Positions 1-6,724 of a stretch of DNA of 12,488 nt are shown here, piece by piece. Every line of letters begins with the position of its first letter. The stretch's first letter is position 1. The DNA comes from Clostridiales bacterium. Its GTDB lineage: Bacteria > Bacillota > Clostridia > Oscillospirales > Oscillospiraceae. The translations under genes and the position numbers were made by a program. The notes under the pieces are model-generated. The model made no database searches, was not told where the DNA came from, and saw only the letters and a program-made list of their open reading frames with translations. The stretch lies in the NCBI GenBank assembly GCA_003533405.1, contig DQDL01000062.1:10899-23386 (forward strand), written 5' to 3'.

Positions 1-875
1 CGCTCATCGTGACCGCCGCCGAGACCCGAGCCTCTCTGGCGGCCGACAGCGTCGATCTCATCGATGAATATAATTGCCGGAGCGACCTTCTTTGCCTGGT
101 CGAACAGGTCACGCACACGGCTTGCGCCGACGCCGACATACAGCTCGACGAAGTCAGAGCCCGATATCGACAAAAACTGCACGCCCGCCTCACCGGCGAC
201 CGCCTTTGCAAGCAGGGTCTTACCTGTTCCCGGAGGGCCTACGAGCAGCACGCCCTTGGGGATGCGTGCACCCATATCGGTAAACGAGCGGGGATTTTTA
301 AGAAATTCCACCAGCTCCTGAAGCTCTTCCTTTTCCTCGTCGGCACCTGCGACATCGGCAAAGGTCTTTTGATTTTTCTCCTCGCTGCCGAGGCGGGTCC
401 TCGCCTTGCCGAACTTGTTGATGCCGCCGCCGACACCGCCGCCGCCGTTGGCCTTTGTCATCATGACGACCCAGAACACCATAAGTCCGACCAACAGTAT
501 ATAGGGGATAAGCTGTATCCACCAAGACGAGCGGATAGGCTCGATCTGGTATTCCTTTATAATGCCGTCCTTGTATTGCTGCTCGATGGTATCGCCGAGA
601 TCCTCGTAAAACAGCGAGAAGCTGTACATGCTGTACTTGACCTCTTTCGTGCCGTCCTTTGCGCTTGCATCTCTGACCTTCATGGTCAGCTCATTGCTCG
701 TACCGTCATAGACAAACGACTGCACCTTTTCATTGGTAAACAGATCCTTGACCTCGGAATAGGTCATCTTGTCCGTATCCTTGGATGTTGTGAGCATGTA
801 AACGGTGCATGCTATCAGCACGAATATAAGAACATAAAAGCCTATATCTCTTGTTCGATTTCGTTTGGGATTCAA
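1..875 (-). CDS. ftsH: ATP-dependent zinc metalloprotease FtsH (N-terminal 291 residues, cut by window edge)
   Basis: FtsH is a membrane-anchored AAA+ protease that extracts and degrades membrane and regulatory proteins. Reading from TTG at 875, the translation shows a short cytoplasmic N-terminus, a first membrane segment (about residues 11-29), an extracytoplasmic region, a second membrane segment (about 119-139) and a glycine-rich linker (144-151). The AAA domain follows, with Walker A GPPGTGKT (213-220) and Walker B IIFIDEID (268-275). The frame is open to the window edge, ending in GGGHDE; the rest of the AAA domain and the HEXXH protease domain lie outside. The start is TTG: the only nearby ATG, inside the ribosome binding site, is followed at once by TGA. 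The pore-loop motif reads YVGVG where FVGVG is usual. It is the last visible gene of the operon, 14 bp after hpt. The identification is very secure. Confidence 0.97.
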   Translation of the reverse strand, partial: MNPKRNRTRDIGFYVLIFVLIACTVYMLTTSKDTDKMTYSEVKDLFTNEKVQSFVYDGTSNELTMKVRDASAKDGTKEVKYSMYSFSLFYEDLGDTIEQQYKDGIIKEYQIEPIRSSWWIQLIPYILLVGLMVFWVVMMTKANGGGGVGGGINKFGKARTRLGSEEKNQKTFADVAGADEEKEELQELVEFLKNPRSFTDMGARIPKGVLLVGPPGTGKTLLAKAVAGEAGVQFLSISGSDFVELYVGVGASRVRDLFDQAKKVAPAIIFIDEIDAVGRQRGSGLGGGHDE

Positions 876-884
876 TTGATCACA

Positions 885-890
885 TCCTCT
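885..890 (-). promoter_or_regulatory. Ribosome binding site fixing the TTG start of ftsH
   Basis: On the minus strand AGAGGA ends 9 bases before TTG at 875-873 and overlaps the last base of the hpt stop codon. This supports a TTG start and suggests that hpt and ftsH are translationally coupled. Confidence 0.75.
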
Positions 891-1438
891 TAGTCTGAGT
901 AAATTTCGGGTTTGAGAACGCCGATATAGGGGAGATTGCGGTAAAGCTCGTTATAATCAAGTCCGTATCCGACGACGAAGGCATCGGGGACTTCGAAGCA
1001 GGAATACTTTGCGTACACGGGCGCTTTTCTGCGTGAAGGCTTATCCATCAGCGTTGCGATGGTGATAGACGCAGGCTTGCGTGCGGAAAGATAATTTTGC
1101 AGATAGCTGAGCGTCACGCCGGAATCGAGGATATCCTCAACCATGACGACATGTCTGCCCTCGATATTCTGGCTCAGATCCTTCTGAATGGAAACGGCTC
1201 CTGTCGAAGTCGTACCCTTATACGAGGACACGGCCATGAAATCCACGGAGCACGGTATCGTCACATGACGCATAAGATCGGACATGAACACGAAGCAGCC
1301 CTTCAAAACGCCGACAAAAAGAGGGTCCTTGCCCTCGAAATCCTTTGAGATCTGCTCGCCGAGCTCCTTGACCTTGGCTTCGATCTCCTCCTCGGTGAAA
1401 AACACTCTTTCTATGTCGTTTTTCATATCTTTACTCAT
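890..1438 (-). CDS. hpt: Hypoxanthine (guanine) phosphoribosyltransferase
   Basis: This purine-salvage enzyme joins hypoxanthine or guanine to PRPP to give IMP or GMP in the cytoplasm. The 182-residue length is typical for bacterial Hpt. The PRPP-binding motif VVMVEDILDSGVTL is at residues 97-110, with the acidic pair E101-D102. The conserved FVGVLKGCFVF strand-loop is at 41-51, and the C-terminal segment VVGYGLDYNELYRNLPYIG (155-173) carries the family's usual aromatic and acidic residues. ATG at 1438 lies one base after the tilS stop, and a GGGGGA purine run about 11 bases upstream sits inside the end of tilS. A second in-frame ATG at codon 5 is less likely. The order tilS-hpt-ftsH is a known conserved block in Firmicutes, which strengthens the call. 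Confidence 0.96.
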   Translation of the reverse strand: MSKDMKNDIERVFFTEEEIEAKVKELGEQISKDFEGKDPLFVGVLKGCFVFMSDLMRHVTIPCSVDFMAVSSYKGTTSTGAVSIQKDLSQNIEGRHVVMVEDILDSGVTLSYLQNYLSARKPASITIATLMDKPSRRKAPVYAKYSCFEVPDAFVVGYGLDYNELYRNLPYIGVLKPEIYSD

Positions 1439-1439
1439 T

Positions 1440-2783
1440 TTATAAATTGTCCCCCGTACGGTCAGTTTTATTTATCGTAACACGCAGCACGGCGTCGCCC
1501 GTTTTTGCCGAGCAGCGCTCGCAGGCGCCGAAGCCGTAAACTGCGATAATTCCCTTTTCGTCACGCAGCACCGGAGTTTCGCTCCGCTGAAGCTGCGTCA
1601 TTTTCGCCTCCGAGAAAAGATCCTTGAGGCTTTTTGTGCATTTTCTGCCGTTTAAGCGTATTTTGTCCCCGTCTTTGCGGGAAGTAAAGAATATCGTACC
1701 ACAAACGGCGTCAAAATTAAAGAAAAAAGTATTTAATGAATTGAAAACTTTGCTGTTTTTGGGCATAAGCTTGCATTCAACGGTAAAGCTGCCGTCCCCG
1801 ATGACCGTTTTTTCGCCGATGTGCAGCGGCGTGTCCGGCAAAACGGCGGGCTTTTGCCCGAAATACAGTCTGCCGTGGTCTGCGGTGACACGCATGCCGT
1901 GGATATCGGCGTGGGCAAGGCTCTCGGACTGCATAATGTCAAACAGTGCCTTGATGTGCCCTGCCGTGAGACTGCGTCCGCAAATTTTACGCAGTGCCCG
2001 TGCCGCCACGGGCTTGGGAAGTGCCGTGAGCTCCGCTATGGGCAGCGAGCCGTTTTCAAAATGTTCTCTTAAAAAATCTGCCGCCAGCTTATCTAAAAAC
2101 TCCTCGTCCTCACGCAACAGCTCCGCAGTGCGCATAGCCGAGGCGGAAAACGCCGGATTTATGCCGCACAAAACGGGCATGACCCGATGGCGGATGACAT
2201 TTCTCGTGTAGTCGTCGGTGTCGTTCGTGCTGTCGGTGATGTGAGGAACACCGTTTTCGGCAAGATAGGCTTCTATCTGCGCACGGCTCGTTGCCAAAAG
2301 CGGACGAATAAGCCTGCCACGCACCGGTGGGATGCCGCACAGCCCCTTTGCGCCTGCACCTCGGGTGAGGTTTAAAAGCACGGTCTCGGCATTATCGTCG
2401 CTGTTGTGCGCCGTGGCAATCGCCGTGCAGCCGAGCTTATCGGCGCAGTTTTCCAAAAACTCATAGCGCAAATTCCGTGCCGCTTCCTCGGTGGACATGC
2501 CGCTTTGCCCGGCATATGCGACAACATCGGCGCTGCCTGTTTCGCACAAGATGCCATGCTCTTTGCACCATGCTTCGACAAAGGCTTGGTCACGGTCGGC
2601 CTCCGCCCCACGCAGGCGGTGGTTAAAATGCGCCGCCGCAACGGTTATGCCAAGGCTTTCTGCATTGCTGCTCAAAAAATGCAGCAGGCACATGGAGTCG
2701 GCTCCGCCGGACACGGCGCACAGCACATGCGTCCCCCTCGGGAGCATAGCGTGCTTATTTATGAAATCAGTAATCGTCTTCAT
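1440..2783 (-). CDS. tilS: tRNA(Ile)-lysidine synthetase TilS
   Basis: TilS attaches lysine to C34 of the CAU-anticodon tRNA-Ile, using ATP, so that the tRNA reads AUA as isoleucine. The 447-residue product has the N-type PP-loop SGGADS (25-30), HFNHRLRG (52-59) and ATAHNSDDNAET (123-134), all typical of the family. Helical middle sections follow, then the C-terminal TilS domain with RKDGDKIRLNGRK (369-381). The open frame extends upstream to an ATG at 2834. I chose ATG at 2783 because an AAGGA site lies 7 bases upstream and the protein then begins shortly before the PP-loop, as is usual. With this start it overlaps the end of dnaB by 17 bp, which suggests coupled translation. An AT-rich patch encodes residues of roughly 340-367. 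Confidence 0.95.
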   Translation of the reverse strand: MKTITDFINKHAMLPRGTHVLCAVSGGADSMCLLHFLSSNAESLGITVAAAHFNHRLRGAEADRDQAFVEAWCKEHGILCETGSADVVAYAGQSGMSTEEAARNLRYEFLENCADKLGCTAIATAHNSDDNAETVLLNLTRGAGAKGLCGIPPVRGRLIRPLLATSRAQIEAYLAENGVPHITDSTNDTDDYTRNVIRHRVMPVLCGINPAFSASAMRTAELLREDEEFLDKLAADFLREHFENGSLPIAELTALPKPVAARALRKICGRSLTAGHIKALFDIMQSESLAHADIHGMRVTADHGRLYFGQKPAVLPDTPLHIGEKTVIGDGSFTVECKLMPKNSKVFNSLNTFFFNFDAVCGTIFFTSRKDGDKIRLNGRKCTKSLKDLFSEAKMTQLQRSETPVLRDEKGIIAVYGFGACERCSAKTGDAVLRVTINKTDRTGDNL

Positions 2784-4119
2784 TGAGGTTTCCTTCGTAT
2801 GCTGCGAAGGTGGTGTACTCGGCAAGCCATGCAAGCTTCACCGTGCCGGTCTGACCCTTTCTGTTTTTGAGGACTATCGCCTCGGAGACATTCGGCTCCT
2901 CGCACTCGGCGTTGTAGTAGCCCTCACGGTACAGACCGATGACGACATCGGCGTCCTGCTCGATAGCGCCGGATTCACGCAGGTCGGACAGCATCGGGCG
3001 CTTGTTCGGGCGACCCTCGCTGGCTCGGCTCAGCTGCGACAGGCAGATGACCGGAACATTCAGCTCCTTGGCCATTATCTTGAGCATACGGCTCATGTCG
3101 CTGACGACCTGCTGGCGGTTCTCGCCTGCGTACTTGCGGCTGTCGCCTCCTGCCGACTGCATGAGCTGGAGGTAGTCGATGACCACAAGGCCGAGATTCG
3201 ATATCCTGCGGCACTGTGCGTTCATGTCGGACACCGACAGCATGGGGTTATCGTCGATGCGCATATCGGTCGCGCTCAGGACCTGCGCCGCCGCCGCAAT
3301 GCGCTTCCACTCGTCGGAGTTCAGCTGACCTGTGAGCAAATTCTGCGACGGGACAAGTCCCTCGCCGGCAAGCAGCCTGCTTACGAGCTGCTCACGGCTC
3401 ATTTCAAGCGAGAACACCGCAACGGTCTTGCCGCTTTTCTTTGCGACATTCATTGCGATATTCAGCGCAATACTCGTTTTGCCCATGCCGGGTCGTGCGG
3501 CGATGAGTATAAGCTCGCCCTTGTTAAGGCCGAGGATGAATCGGTCAAGGTCGTTAAGCCCCGTTGACAGGCCGGGTATCTTCTGTCCGCTTGATGCAGC
3601 CTCGGACAAATTCGAATAAACCGTCTGCACAACGGTGGATATCGGCACAAGTCCGCCGACCACCCTGCCCTGCCGCAAAGCGTATATCTTGCGCTCGGCA
3701 GCCTCTAACATATTCTCGGCCTCGCCCGTGCCCTCGTAAACAAGGGTGTTGATCTCATCGGCCGCCGTTGCGAGATTGCGCAAAAGCGCCCTGTCGCTGA
3801 CGATGGCAGCGTACTCCAGCACATTTGCCGCCGTGGGCGTTATGCGCATGAGCTCGGCAATATACGCCGTGCTCGTTTCACGGAACACTCCCCTCGTCTT
3901 CATCTGGTCGAGCACGGTGATGGGGTCTATCGTCTGACCGTAGGAGAACATGGCATATATCGTCTCGAATATATCCCTGTTTTGCTGAATATAAAATTCT
4001 GCGCCTTTAAGGCGTTCGATGACATCGGGTATGCACCTTGTGTCGATAAGCATAGAGCCGATGACGGCCTGCTCTGCGCTTGCCGAGTGGGGCGCCTGTC
4101 TGCCCAACAGTTCTTCCAT
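2767..4119 (-). CDS. dnaB: Replicative DNA helicase (DnaB; called DnaC in Bacillus)
   Basis: This hexameric 5'-3' helicase unwinds DNA ahead of the replisome and interacts with primase and a loader. The 450-residue length is normal. The N-terminal helical domain includes SAEQAVIGSML (14-24). The RecA-like C-terminal domain has Walker A ARPGMGKTS (208-216), FSLEMS (236-241), Walker B LVVIDYLQLM (311-320), LSQLSR (360-365), SDLRESGAIEQDADVV (378-393) and the arginine-finger region KNRKGQTG (418-425). No intein or insertion is visible. ATG at 4119 has an AAGGAG site 7 bases upstream. The gene follows rplI by 25 bp and overlaps tilS by 17 bp. rplI followed by the helicase gene is a classic Firmicutes arrangement. 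Confidence 0.98.
   Translation of the reverse strand: MEELLGRQAPHSASAEQAVIGSMLIDTRCIPDVIERLKGAEFYIQQNRDIFETIYAMFSYGQTIDPITVLDQMKTRGVFRETSTAYIAELMRITPTAANVLEYAAIVSDRALLRNLATAADEINTLVYEGTGEAENMLEAAERKIYALRQGRVVGGLVPISTVVQTVYSNLSEAASSGQKIPGLSTGLNDLDRFILGLNKGELILIAARPGMGKTSIALNIAMNVAKKSGKTVAVFSLEMSREQLVSRLLAGEGLVPSQNLLTGQLNSDEWKRIAAAAQVLSATDMRIDDNPMLSVSDMNAQCRRISNLGLVVIDYLQLMQSAGGDSRKYAGENRQQVVSDMSRMLKIMAKELNVPVICLSQLSRASEGRPNKRPMLSDLRESGAIEQDADVVIGLYREGYYNAECEEPNVSEAIVLKNRKGQTGTVKLAWLAEYTTFAAYEGNLNEDDY
2791..2795 (-). promoter_or_regulatory. Ribosome binding site deciding the tilS start
   Basis: Minus-strand AAGGA lies 7 bases before ATG at 2783-2781, inside the final codons of dnaB. It favours this start over the in-frame ATG 17 codons upstream. 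Confidence 0.75.
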
Positions 4120-4144
4120 GTTCCCGCTCCTTAGTTTGAGTTAG

Positions 4145-4591
4145 TTATGTCTCTATAACGAGCACATTGATAGTGCCGCTGACCTCGTAGCCGAGCTTTG
4201 CCTTGATCTGATATGCGCCGAAGGTCTTGATAGGCTCGGCCTGCACGATCTTGTTCTTCTCGATCTCGATGCCGTGCTGCTCCTTGAGTGCGGCGCTTAT
4301 CTCCTGCGAGGTGACGGCCCCGAACAGCTTGCCCGCTCCGCCGGCCTTTGCACGGATGGTAACGGTGATCTCGCCAAGCTTAGCCGCATTTGCCTCGGCC
4401 TCGGCCTTTTCCCTTGCCATCTGAGCGGCCTTGGCCTTTTCCTTGAGCTTGAGTGCATTTATATTGTCCGCCGTTGCCTCGCTGGCAAGCTTTCTCGGCA
4501 GCAGGTAATTGCGAGCGTAGCCGTCGGAGACCTCCTTGAGCTCACCCTTCTTGGCCTTGCCCTTGACATCAACATTGAAAATGACCTTCAT
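4145..4591 (-). CDS. rplI: 50S ribosomal protein bL9
   Basis: bL9 binds 23S rRNA near the base of the L1 stalk and helps maintain reading frame. The 148-residue protein has the two-domain family layout. The N-terminal domain contains VKGKAKKGELKEVSDGYARN (9-28), followed by LLPRKLA, which is the bL9 signature region. A long charged alanine- and lysine-rich helix runs from about 40 to 74. The C-terminal domain contains GKLFGAVTSQEI (88-99). An AAGGA site lies 7 bases before ATG at 4591. The gene sits between gdpP (24 bp gap) and dnaB (25 bp gap), the same order as yybT-rplI-dnaC in Bacillus. Confidence 0.98.
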   Translation of the reverse strand: MKVIFNVDVKGKAKKGELKEVSDGYARNYLLPRKLASEATADNINALKLKEKAKAAQMAREKAEAEANAAKLGEITVTIRAKAGGAGKLFGAVTSQEISAALKEQHGIEIEKNKIVQAEPIKTFGAYQIKAKLGYEVSGTINVLVIET

Positions 4592-4615
4592 AATTTTATC
4601 CTTTCCCGTGATTTA

Positions 4616-6610
4616 TCACGAATCCATATATTCATCTATCGCCGCAAAGAGCTTCTTTGCAGCGTCCTGTAAGCTTATATTGCTAAGCTGCGCCGCAGCT
4701 GCCGCTCTGTTGCCGCCGCCGCCGAGCCGTTCCATGATAAGCTGCACATTCACATCGCCAATTGACCTTGCCGAGACGAACACGCCGCCGTCGTCGGTCG
4801 GGTACATGACCATCGAGGCCTCGACACCTGCGACATTCAAAAGCTCATCGGCAGCCTGCGCTGCGACAACTCTGTTATGCGGCTTGTCCGGTATCGCCAC
4901 CGCCATGGAGCGGTAAAGCCGTGCGCCCTGGAGTATCTTATACTTTTCGACCGTCTGCTCAAGGCCGCTCTGCATGAGCTTCTTGACATCGACGGTGTCC
5001 GCTCCCGCTCTGCGCAGGAACGCCGCAGCGTCAAAGGTGCGATAATTTGTACGCAGGGTAAAGCTCTTGGTGTCTAAAACGATGCCGGACAGCAGCGCTT
5101 CCGACTCGCACGGCAGAAGCTTCGGCTCATCGAGGGCTACCTCAAGCATCTCCGCCATGAGCTCGCAGGTCGACGACGATGCAGGCTCAATGTAGCTGAG
5201 GTCGGCGTTATCGATATAAGTTGCCGCTCTGCGGTGATGGTCGATGACCGCCACCTTGTTGCACGACTGCAGCAGGCGCAGATCCTCGACCTGCTCGGGA
5301 CGGTTTGTGTCCACAACAACGAGGAGGGTCTTGCTGTCGGCAGTGAGCATCGCCTCCTGAGCGTTTATGAACACATCCTTATACTCGGGCGTTTTCACAA
5401 GCATCTCAACAAGCGACTTTGCCATGGTCTTTTCCGTGTCGGCAACAATGTTTGCCTTTATGCCGTTTTTGCGGGCGATTATGCACACGGCAACGGCGGC
5501 GCCGATGCTGTCCATATCGCTGAAGCGGTGACCCATGACGAGCACCTGAGATGCGTCTTGGACAAGCGAATCGAGCGCATTTGCCATCACTCGGGACTTG
5601 ACCTTCGTTCTCGTGTCGCTCTCGCTGACCTTACCGCCGAAGAAATCAAAATTGAAGCGGTTTTTGATGACCGCCTGGTCGCCGCCTCGGCTGAGTGCCA
5701 TGTCGCTTGCGAGCATCGCAAACTGGAGCGCCTCGCTGAGGTTAGCCGCATCACGGCCTATGCCGATGCTCAGGGTCGCATGGATGCCGACGGAGTTTGC
5801 TATCTGATGCACATCGTTTAAGAGCCTGAACTTTTCGTCTATCACGCCCTGCATGTAGCGCTCCTCAAACACCATGAGGTAACGGTCACGGTCAAAACGG
5901 ATGAGAATGCCGTCCTTATCCTCGCCCCACTGGGCAAGCTTGTCTCCTATCGCATCACGCAGGTCGTTTCTGGCACGCTCGGGCTGATTTTTCATCAGCT
6001 CGTCATAGTTGTCTATCGTCACGACCGCCGCAATGGGACGGGATATCTCATACTCGTGGCGGATATCGTCGTAATCGGTGACATCTATCCAATAGGCGAT
6101 GCCCATAAAGTTCTGGTCGCCGTCATCCTTTGCCGAGCGCACGATGTTGCCGCATATCTGATATTTTCTGCCGCCGACAGACAGCAGGTTCGGGCACTGG
6201 CTTTTGCCCTCCATGAGCCACTTGCCGGAAAACTCGGGCACGAGCTCGGCAACGCTGCGGTCGGTTCGCACGCCGTTAAGGCCGCATATCGAGAAAAACT
6301 TCTCGTTGCCCCACACGATGCGTGAGTCGTTTAATCTAAAAACGACGATGGGCAGCGGAAAATTCATGAGCGTATTGTTCTTTGCCGTCTCCGTGTCGTA
6401 GGTCACCGACTCTATATACGCCTTGAGCGCCTTACGCTTGCGGCTGCGGTTTATAAACGAATAGATTATAAGCGCAAGGATCGCAACGCCCTCGGCTGCG
6501 GCAAGGTAGTAATATTTAAGTATCAGCGTCGCAACGGCGAACACGATGAGAAAAAACAGGAACGGCATCGTATTCGGTTCAAACACGCTTTGTGAGTTGT
6601 TCTTTTTCAT
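4616..6610 (-). CDS. gdpP: Cyclic-di-AMP phosphodiesterase GdpP (DHH/DHHA1 family)
   Basis: GdpP hydrolyses the second messenger c-di-AMP to pApA at the membrane and so affects osmotic, potassium and cell-wall homeostasis (family knowledge). The 664 residues show two membrane segments (about 16-32 and 36-53), a PAS-like domain (about 80-180), a degenerate GGDEF domain (about 190-315, with RGGDQ for GGDEF) and a DHH domain. DHH metal-ligand positions are intact: H361, D365, D367 (HRFSDMDS), D434 (VVDTN), D457-H458-H459 (IDHH) and D513 (VLDTKSF). The C-terminal DHHA1 domain ends with GGGGNRAAAAAQL (630-642), where I recall His being usual at N634. A GGAG site precedes ATG at 6610 by about 8 bases. 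It is the first gene of the six-gene operon and has its own consensus promoter. Confidence 0.95.
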   Translation of the reverse strand: MKKNNSQSVFEPNTMPFLFFLIVFAVATLILKYYYLAAAEGVAILALIIYSFINRSRKRKALKAYIESVTYDTETAKNNTLMNFPLPIVVFRLNDSRIVWGNEKFFSICGLNGVRTDRSVAELVPEFSGKWLMEGKSQCPNLLSVGGRKYQICGNIVRSAKDDGDQNFMGIAYWIDVTDYDDIRHEYEISRPIAAVVTIDNYDELMKNQPERARNDLRDAIGDKLAQWGEDKDGILIRFDRDRYLMVFEERYMQGVIDEKFRLLNDVHQIANSVGIHATLSIGIGRDAANLSEALQFAMLASDMALSRGGDQAVIKNRFNFDFFGGKVSESDTRTKVKSRVMANALDSLVQDASQVLVMGHRFSDMDSIGAAVAVCIIARKNGIKANIVADTEKTMAKSLVEMLVKTPEYKDVFINAQEAMLTADSKTLLVVVDTNRPEQVEDLRLLQSCNKVAVIDHHRRAATYIDNADLSYIEPASSSTCELMAEMLEVALDEPKLLPCESEALLSGIVLDTKSFTLRTNYRTFDAAAFLRRAGADTVDVKKLMQSGLEQTVEKYKILQGARLYRSMAVAIPDKPHNRVVAAQAADELLNVAGVEASMVMYPTDDGGVFVSARSIGDVNVQLIMERLGGGGNRAAAAAQLSNISLQDAAKKLFAAIDEYMDS

Positions 6611-6631
6611 TTTTGTCTCCGCAAGTACAAA

Positions 6632-6651
6632 TTGATATTAAATTATATCAA
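6632..6651. repeat. Perfect inverted repeat over the gdpP -10 element (possible operator)
   Basis: TTGATAT at 6632-6638 and ATATCAA at 6645-6651 are perfect inverse complements separated by six AT bases. The 20 bp element covers the gdpP -10 hexamer and the predicted start site, where a repressor would block transcription. The region is AT-rich, so chance is a real alternative, and no regulator is encoded nearby. Confidence 0.4.
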
Positions 6652-6670
6652 AGTATTGCCATGATTACAA
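6642..6670 (-). promoter_or_regulatory. Sigma-A-type promoter of the gdpP-rplI-dnaB-tilS-hpt-ftsH operon
   Basis: On the minus strand the -35 TTGTAA (6670-6665) and the perfect -10 TATAAT (6647-6642) are separated by 17 bp. The start site would fall near 6635, giving a leader of about 25 bases before gdpP. No other equally good promoter was seen in the short gaps of the operon, so this one probably serves all six genes. An inverted repeat overlaps the -10 element. Confidence 0.8.
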
Positions 6671-6685
6671 CAGCAAAAGAATAAT
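6656..6685 (+). promoter_or_regulatory. Possible rightward promoter for the nucleotidyltransferase gene
   Basis: TTGCCA (6656-6661) and AATAAT (6680-6685) are separated by 18 bp on the plus strand, about 40 bp before the nucleotidyltransferase start. The match is weaker than for the opposite gdpP promoter, and the two promoters overlap. Some promoter is needed here, because the gene is divergent from its left neighbour. Confidence 0.4.
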
Positions 6686-6715
6686 AAATTTTGCTTCCGT
6701 GCGCAAAATAGCATC

Positions 6716-6720
6716 GGGAG
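6716..6720 (+). promoter_or_regulatory. Ribosome binding site of the nucleotidyltransferase gene, start ambiguous
   Basis: GGGAG lies 1 base before GTG 6722, 4 bases before ATG 6725 and 10 bases before TTG 6731. The family N-terminus is normally M-KAIIMAGG, which matches TTG 6731 exactly. ATG 6725 is the stronger codon but its spacing is short. I list ATG as the default start. Confidence 0.55.
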
Positions 6721-6724
6721 CGTG

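Noticed and set aside
9..893. A 294-codon plus-strand open frame
   Set aside because: The minus strand encodes FtsH with all expected motifs across the same bases, so this frame is its shadow.
2784..2834. Extended tilS start at ATG 2834
   Set aside because: It would add 17 non-family residues and lengthen the overlap with dnaB. The AAGGA site before ATG 2783 fits better.
2491..3567. A 358-codon plus-strand open frame opposite tilS and dnaB
   Set aside because: It spans two real genes on the other strand, has no ribosome binding site I can credit, and looks like no known family.
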